From NCBI RefSeq assembly GCF_013464485.1, contig NZ_RAUX01000011.1, positions 1-36,593 on the forward strand: 36,593 nt of DNA, read 5' to 3'. A program made the translations under genes and the position numbers. Shown piece by piece: positions 32,951 through 36,593 of this stretch. The notes under the pieces were generated by a model. That model had not been told where the DNA came from and did no database searches. It saw only the letters and a list, made by a program, of their open reading frames with translations. The stretch comes from Stenotrophomonas maltophilia. GTDB lineage: Bacteria; Pseudomonadota; Gammaproteobacteria; Xanthomonadales; Xanthomonadaceae. Numbering within the stretch: the first letter of the stretch is position 1; each line of letters begins with the position of its first letter.

Positions 32951-33070
32951 CTGTCGAAGGCGGGGTGGGGCCGGTTGCGGGGGTGTCCGCGGCATGGATG
33001 CCGCGGCCAAGCCCCCAGGGACGGGTTTACGGCGTCCCCCGCAACCGGACCCACCCCGCCATCCCACGGA
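32951..33070 (+). repeat. Long-hairpin element, copy B (unnamed family)
   Basis: Arms 32959-32983 and 33036-33060 pair over 25 bp with one mismatch around a 52-nt core (32984-33035). The core differs from copy A at five positions. Two of these form a paired A-T to G-C exchange in the inner hairpin (CCGCGGC...GCCGCGG here). The arms do not match those of copy A. Left flank CTGTCGA and right flank CCCACGGA recur. Orientation is the same as copy A. Together with the REP units it fills the 290-bp gap before the amidase gene. Confidence 0.8.
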
Positions 33071-33131
33071 ATGCTGCTGTTGCCCTTGCTTCGGCCGTTG
33101 CCTCTGCGGGTGCAGGGCGCAGCCCTGCCGC

Positions 33132-33698
33132 TTACCCAACAGGCTGCAGCGGTACCTTCGCCAGCACCCGCGCCCAGGGGAACAACGGCCCCGGGTCACG
33201 CTTGCGCGCCACCAACAGCGCCGGATCATCGCTGGCTGGTATCTGCTCCAGATCCAGCTGATCGTGCCCGGCAATCCGCCGCAGCGACGGGTAGCGCGCC
33301 ACCAGTGCCAGCAGCAGCGCCTCCAGCGCCGCCAGCTGCGCCTCGGTATACGCCTCGTCCATCGCCTGGTGGCGGCTGTCGAACCAGTGCGGATAGCGCC
33401 CGGTGTTGACCAGTTCGATGCCCAGCGTGTGGGCGTTCATGCCACGCACGTGATGGGCCACCCGTTCCGGCGCCACGTACTGCACCACGCGGCCATCGCG
33501 GTCGATGTAGAAATGGCCGCTGTTGCCGGCGCCGCTGTCGTACAGCTCGCGCTCGCCGTACTCGCGCGCCATCGCCAGATCGGGCAGCTCGGTGCAGTGG
33601 ATCACCACCATCTCCAGCGTGGCCGGGTCGCGCAGTGGCAGGCGGTCTTGGTAGGGCAGGGGCTGCAGCTGCAGGCCGGGCAGGAGCGGGTTGGGCAT
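33132..33698 (-). CDS. AmpD-like N-acetylmuramoyl-L-alanine amidase (Amidase_2)
   Basis: A 188-residue zinc amidase. Probable zinc ligands are His34 (VVIHCTE), His145 (RIAGHDQLD) and Asp168 (KRDPGPLFPW), matching the His-His-Asp pattern of AmpD. There is no signal peptide or lipobox, so it is probably cytosolic and acts on muropeptides in peptidoglycan recycling, although family members include secreted forms. It starts at ATG 33698, divergent from the YqiA-like gene with 72 bp between them. It could be ampD itself or a paralogue. In Stenotrophomonas, loss of AmpD activity derepresses beta-lactamases, so the distinction matters. Confidence 0.87.
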   Translation of the reverse strand: MPNPLLPGLQLQPLPYQDRLPLRDPATLEMVVIHCTELPDLAMAREYGERELYDSGAGNSGHFYIDRDGRVVQYVAPERVAHHVRGMNAHTLGIELVNTGRYPHWFDSRHQAMDEAYTEAQLAALEALLLALVARYPSLRRIAGHDQLDLEQIPASDDPALLVARKRDPGPLFPWARVLAKVPLQPVG

Positions 33699-33770
33699 CC
33701 GGCGATGCTAGCATTGCCGGATGAACCTGCCTCCTCTTTCGCCGCCGACCCGCTCTCACGGAGCGCGCGC

Positions 33771-34298
33771 ATGAGCCGCGGCCACTGCATCCTGTCCCAT
33801 GGCTTCGAGAGCGGCCCGGAAGCGACCAAGGTCACCGCGCTGGCCGAGGTTGCACAGCGCCTGGGCTGGACCCATGAACGCCCGGACTACACCGACCTGG
33901 ACGCGATGAGCGAAGTCAGCCGGGTGGGTGACGTGCGCACCCGGCTGCAGCGCCTGGTCGAACGCACCGCCATCGCCGCCCAGCAGGGCCCGGTGGTGCT
34001 GGCCGGCTCCAGCCTGGGGGCCTACATCTCCGCCATCGCCTCGCTGCAGGTGCCGGTGGCGGGCCTGTTCCTGATGGTACCGCCCACCACCATGGGCCCG
34101 ATGCCGGCGCTCGACGCCGCTGCCGTGCCGACCACGGTCGTGCAGGCCTGGCATGACGACGTGGTTCCGGCGGCTGGGGTCATCGCCTGGGCACAGGCGC
34201 GTTCGGCGCAGCTGCTGCTGGTGGACGATGGCCATCGCCTGGAACGCCACGTGGAGGCCTCCGCGCAGGCCTTCGAGCGCCTGCTGCGGCAACTGTGA
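33771..34298 (+). CDS. YqiA-like alpha/beta hydrolase
   Basis: A 175-residue small serine hydrolase of the YqiA/UPF0227-like group. The N-terminal [14 protein letters not shown] resembles the oxyanion region. The nucleophile elbow GSSLG places Ser81 as catalytic, and His155 in DDGHRLERH is the likely base, with an Asp near WHDDVVP. Substrates are probably small esters or thioesters, but the in vivo role is unknown. ATG 33771 has GGAG upstream. The long open frame before it has no suitable start and overlaps the opposite-strand amidase. Confidence 0.84.
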   Translation: MSRGHCILSHGFESGPEATKVTALAEVAQRLGWTHERPDYTDLDAMSEVSRVGDVRTRLQRLVERTAIAAQQGPVVLAGSSLGAYISAIASLQVPVAGLFLMVPPTTMGPMPALDAAAVPTTVVQAWHDDVVPAAGVIAWAQARSAQLLLVDDGHRLERHVEASAQAFERLLRQL

Positions 34299-34443
34299 AG
34301 CCCGGGCGCACGGCGCGCCCGCCCGCATTGACTACAATGGCAGCCCCGCCGCCCCCGGCGCGGGCCTGCTGGCCGTTTCCGCGGCCCTCCCTTCCGAAAG
34401 GCCTGGCGCTTGCGCCGCGCCCGTCCACCTGCGAACCGATCCC

Positions 34444-36582
34444 GTGAAATTCTTCGTCTCCTGCGCCAAGGGCCTGGAATACCTGCTCGCCGACGAGCTG
34501 TCGGCCCTGGGCCTTGGCAAGGCCACCGCCACCATCGCCGGCGTCAACGCCGAGGGCGAGCTGGCGCAGGCCCTGCGCATCGTGATGTGGTCGCGCTTGG
34601 CCAGCCGCGTGCTGTGGCCGATCGACGAATTCGACTGCCCGGACGAGCAGGCCCTGTATGACGGCGTGCGCGCCCTGCCGTGGCATGAGCACATCAAGCC
34701 GGAGATGACTCTGGCGGTGGACGCGCACGTGTCCGGCGACAAGATCACCCACGCACGCTTTGCCGCGCAGCGGATCAAGGACGCCATCGTCGACCGCATG
34801 CGCGACGAAGGCCTGGAACGGCCGTCGGTGAACACCGATCTGCCCGATGTGCGCGTCAACCTGTCGCTGCGCAAGGGCCGTGCCTCGCTGTCGATCGACC
34901 TCGGCGGTGGCCCGCTGCACCGCCGTGGCTGGCGCGGTGCCGCCCACGAGGCGCCGCTGAAGGAAAACCTGGCCGCCGCGCTGCTGCTGCGCGCGCAGTG
35001 GCCACGCCTGCACGCCGCCGGCGGTGGCCTGCTGGATCCGATGTGCGGCAGCGGCACCCTGCTGATCGAAGGCGCGCTGATGGCTGCCGACGTCGCCCCC
35101 GGCCTGATGCGCCACGGCAGCCTGCCGCCCAGCCGTTGGCTGGGCTTCGACAAGGCCGCCTGGAAGGCGATCCAGACCGAAGCACGTGACCGCGAAGCGG
35201 CCGGTCTGGCCGCTTTGAAGCCGGTCATCCACGGCAGCGACATCGACCCGGTAGCGATCCAGGCCGCGCGCGAGAACGCCGAAGTGGCCGGCGTGGCCCA
35301 TGCCATCCGCTTCACCCGTGCCGACGTGGCCGACCTGGCCGCGCCGGAACAGGAGATCGGCGCGGTGGTCTGCAACCCGCCGTACGACGAGCGCCTGGCC
35401 GCAGACCCGGCCCTGTACCGCGCGCTGGGCAACGCCCTGCAGAAGGCGGTGCCGCAGTGGCGCGCCAGCCTGCTGTGTGGCAATGACGAACTGGCCTTCG
35501 CCACCGGCCTGCGTGCGTCCAAGAAGTACCAGATGTTCAACGGTGCGCTGGAATGCGCGCTGATCGTCTGCGACCCGATTGCCGTACCGGGCCGTGACCC
35601 GGCGCAGCCGCGCGAGCTGAGCGAAGGCGCGCAGATGGTGGCCAACCGCCTGCGCAAGAACCTGAAGAAGTTCAAGAGCTGGCGCGCGCGCGAGGACATC
35701 ACCTGCTTCCGCGCCTACGATGCCGACCTGCCCGAATATGCGGCCGCCATCGACGTCTACGAAGAAGATGGTGGCCAGCGCCGCACCTTCCTGCATGTGC
35801 AGGAATACGCGGCACCGGCGGCCATTCCGGAAAACGACGTGCGCCGCCGCCGCAACGAACTGCTGGCCGCCGCGCGCGAGGTGTTCGGCGTGCAGCCGGA
35901 ACAGGTATCGATGAAGTCGCGCGAGCGCGGCAAGGGCGGCAGCAAGTACGGGCGTTTCGAGCAGCGCGATGAGTTCATCGTGGTGCGCGAGAACAATGCC
36001 CTGCTGCAGGTGAACCTGTTCGATTACCTCGATACCGGCCTGTTCCTGGACCATCGCCCGCTGCGCCGGATGATGGCCGAGCAGGTGCGTGGCAAGCGCT
36101 TCCTCAACCTGTTCTGCTACACCGGCGTGGCCAGCGTACAGGCGGCCGTGGCCGGTGCGGCCAGCACCACCAGCGTGGACCTGTCGGCCACCTACCTGCA
36201 GTGGTGCTACGACAACCTGTCGTTGAACGGGCAGGGCGGCAACCAGCACCTGCTGGTGCAGGCCGATGCCATGGCCTGGCTGGAAGGCGATCGTGGCCAG
36301 TACGACGTGATCTTCTGTGATCCGCCGACCTTCTCCAACTCGGCGCGCGCAGATGACTTCGACGTGCAGCGTGAGCAGCTGAAGCTGCTGCGTGCGGCGG
36401 TGGCACGATTGGCGCCCGGCGGCGTGCTGTACTTCTCCAACAACTTCCGCCGTTTCAAGCTGGAAGAGAACGCCATCGCTGAATTCGCCCAGTGCCGCGA
36501 GATCACCGCGCGCACGATCGGACCGGATTTCGAGCGCAACGCGCGCATCCACCGCGCGTGGGAACTGAAGCGGTTGGGGTGA
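34444..36582 (+). CDS. rlmL: Bifunctional 23S rRNA methyltransferase RlmKL
   Basis: A 712-residue fusion of two SAM-dependent methyltransferases acting on helix 74 of 23S rRNA: RlmL (m2G2445) and RlmK (m7G2069). A THUMP RNA-binding domain (about 45-155) precedes the RlmL domain with SAM motif [15 protein letters not shown] (from Asp198) and catalytic CNPPYDER (310-317). The C-terminal RlmK domain has [16 protein letters not shown] and CDPPTFSNS (625-633). The GTG start at 34444 begins the family-typical [14 protein letters not shown]. The length is close to that of E. coli (702). The gene is complete and ends 11 bp before the window edge. Confidence 0.95.
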   Translation: MKFFVSCAKGLEYLLADELSALGLGKATATIAGVNAEGELAQALRIVMWSRLASRVLWPIDEFDCPDEQALYDGVRALPWHEHIKPEMTLAVDAHVSGDKITHARFAAQRIKDAIVDRMRDEGLERPSVNTDLPDVRVNLSLRKGRASLSIDLGGGPLHRRGWRGAAHEAPLKENLAAALLLRAQWPRLHAAGGGLLDPMCGSGTLLIEGALMAADVAPGLMRHGSLPPSRWLGFDKAAWKAIQTEARDREAAGLAALKPVIHGSDIDPVAIQAARENAEVAGVAHAIRFTRADVADLAAPEQEIGAVVCNPPYDERLAADPALYRALGNALQKAVPQWRASLLCGNDELAFATGLRASKKYQMFNGALECALIVCDPIAVPGRDPAQPRELSEGAQMVANRLRKNLKKFKSWRAREDITCFRAYDADLPEYAAAIDVYEEDGGQRRTFLHVQEYAAPAAIPENDVRRRRNELLAAAREVFGVQPEQVSMKSRERGKGGSKYGRFEQRDEFIVVRENNALLQVNLFDYLDTGLFLDHRPLRRMMAEQVRGKRFLNLFCYTGVASVQAAVAGAASTTSVDLSATYLQWCYDNLSLNGQGGNQHLLVQADAMAWLEGDRGQYDVIFCDPPTFSNSARADDFDVQREQLKLLRAAVARLAPGGVLYFSNNFRRFKLEENAIAEFAQCREITARTIGPDFERNARIHRAWELKRLG

Positions 36583-36593
36583 TTCCAGCCGAA

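Noticed and set aside
25271-33070. Integron attC sites as an explanation of the two hairpin elements
   Set aside because: No integrase, no GTTRRRY-type core sites and no gene-cassette array. The conserved part is the centre, not the ends.
34180-36552. Long minus-strand frame opposite rlmKL
   Set aside because: No ribosome site or domain, while the plus strand carries both methyltransferase motif sets.

Overview
The window is a high-GC chromosomal segment whose gene content, codon use and dense GTAG-headed palindromic repeats (SMAG/REP type) point to Stenotrophomonas, most likely the S. maltophilia complex (Xanthomonadaceae). This is inferred from sequence features, not from a database search. 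No phage, plasmid, integrase or CRISPR signal was seen.

Layout. (1) 1-2300: three identical tRNA-Leu(CAG) genes on the minus strand, each with its own consensus promoter. Copies 1 and 2 bracket a divergent LysR regulator / TauE-type permease pair. (2) 2.4-6.4 kb: rnr (RNase R) and rlmB (23S rRNA methyltransferase), with a GFA-family zinc protein between them and REP clusters at each junction. (3) 6.5-13.6 kb: a MacA-MacB-outer-membrane-factor efflux operon (minus) divergent from an OmpR-type response regulator and histidine kinase (plus). (4) 13.7-17.5 kb: a periplasmic-propeller diguanylate cyclase and rnt (RNase T). (5) 17.6-20.1 kb: a four-gene minus-strand cluster: a small secreted precursor with four EGKCG motifs, a DUF692/MNIO iron oxidase, a DUF2063 partner and a DoxX-like membrane protein. 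This matches the recently defined copper-binding RiPP systems of the HvfABC (oxazolin) / bufferin class and is the most interesting system here. (6) 20.4-28.0 kb: a complete phosphate-starvation locus read right to left: OprP/OprO-type porin, pstS (soluble), pstS (lipoprotein), pstC, pstA, pstB, phoU, with three Pho-box-like sites. (7) 28.2-36.6 kb: nth, a small hypothetical gene, an enoyl-CoA hydratase, a divergent periplasmic FKBP-like protein, a DUF1289-Nudix fusion overlapping a sulfurtransferase, an AmpD-like amidase, a YqiA-like hydrolase and rlmKL.

Non-coding structure is unusually rich. Besides many SMAG/REP hairpins (one supplies a stop codon), two copies of a ~120-bp element occur at 25271-25392 and 32951-33070. 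They share an almost identical 52-nt core, but their long flanking arms differ in sequence while staying self-complementary within each copy. This looks like a structure-conserved element that I cannot name.

Genes work together mainly in four units: RNA maturation and decay (rnr, rlmB, rnt, rlmKL), tripartite efflux with its own two-component system, high-affinity phosphate uptake from porin to ABC importer to PhoU, and the probable metal-binding RiPP cluster immediately downstream of phoU.
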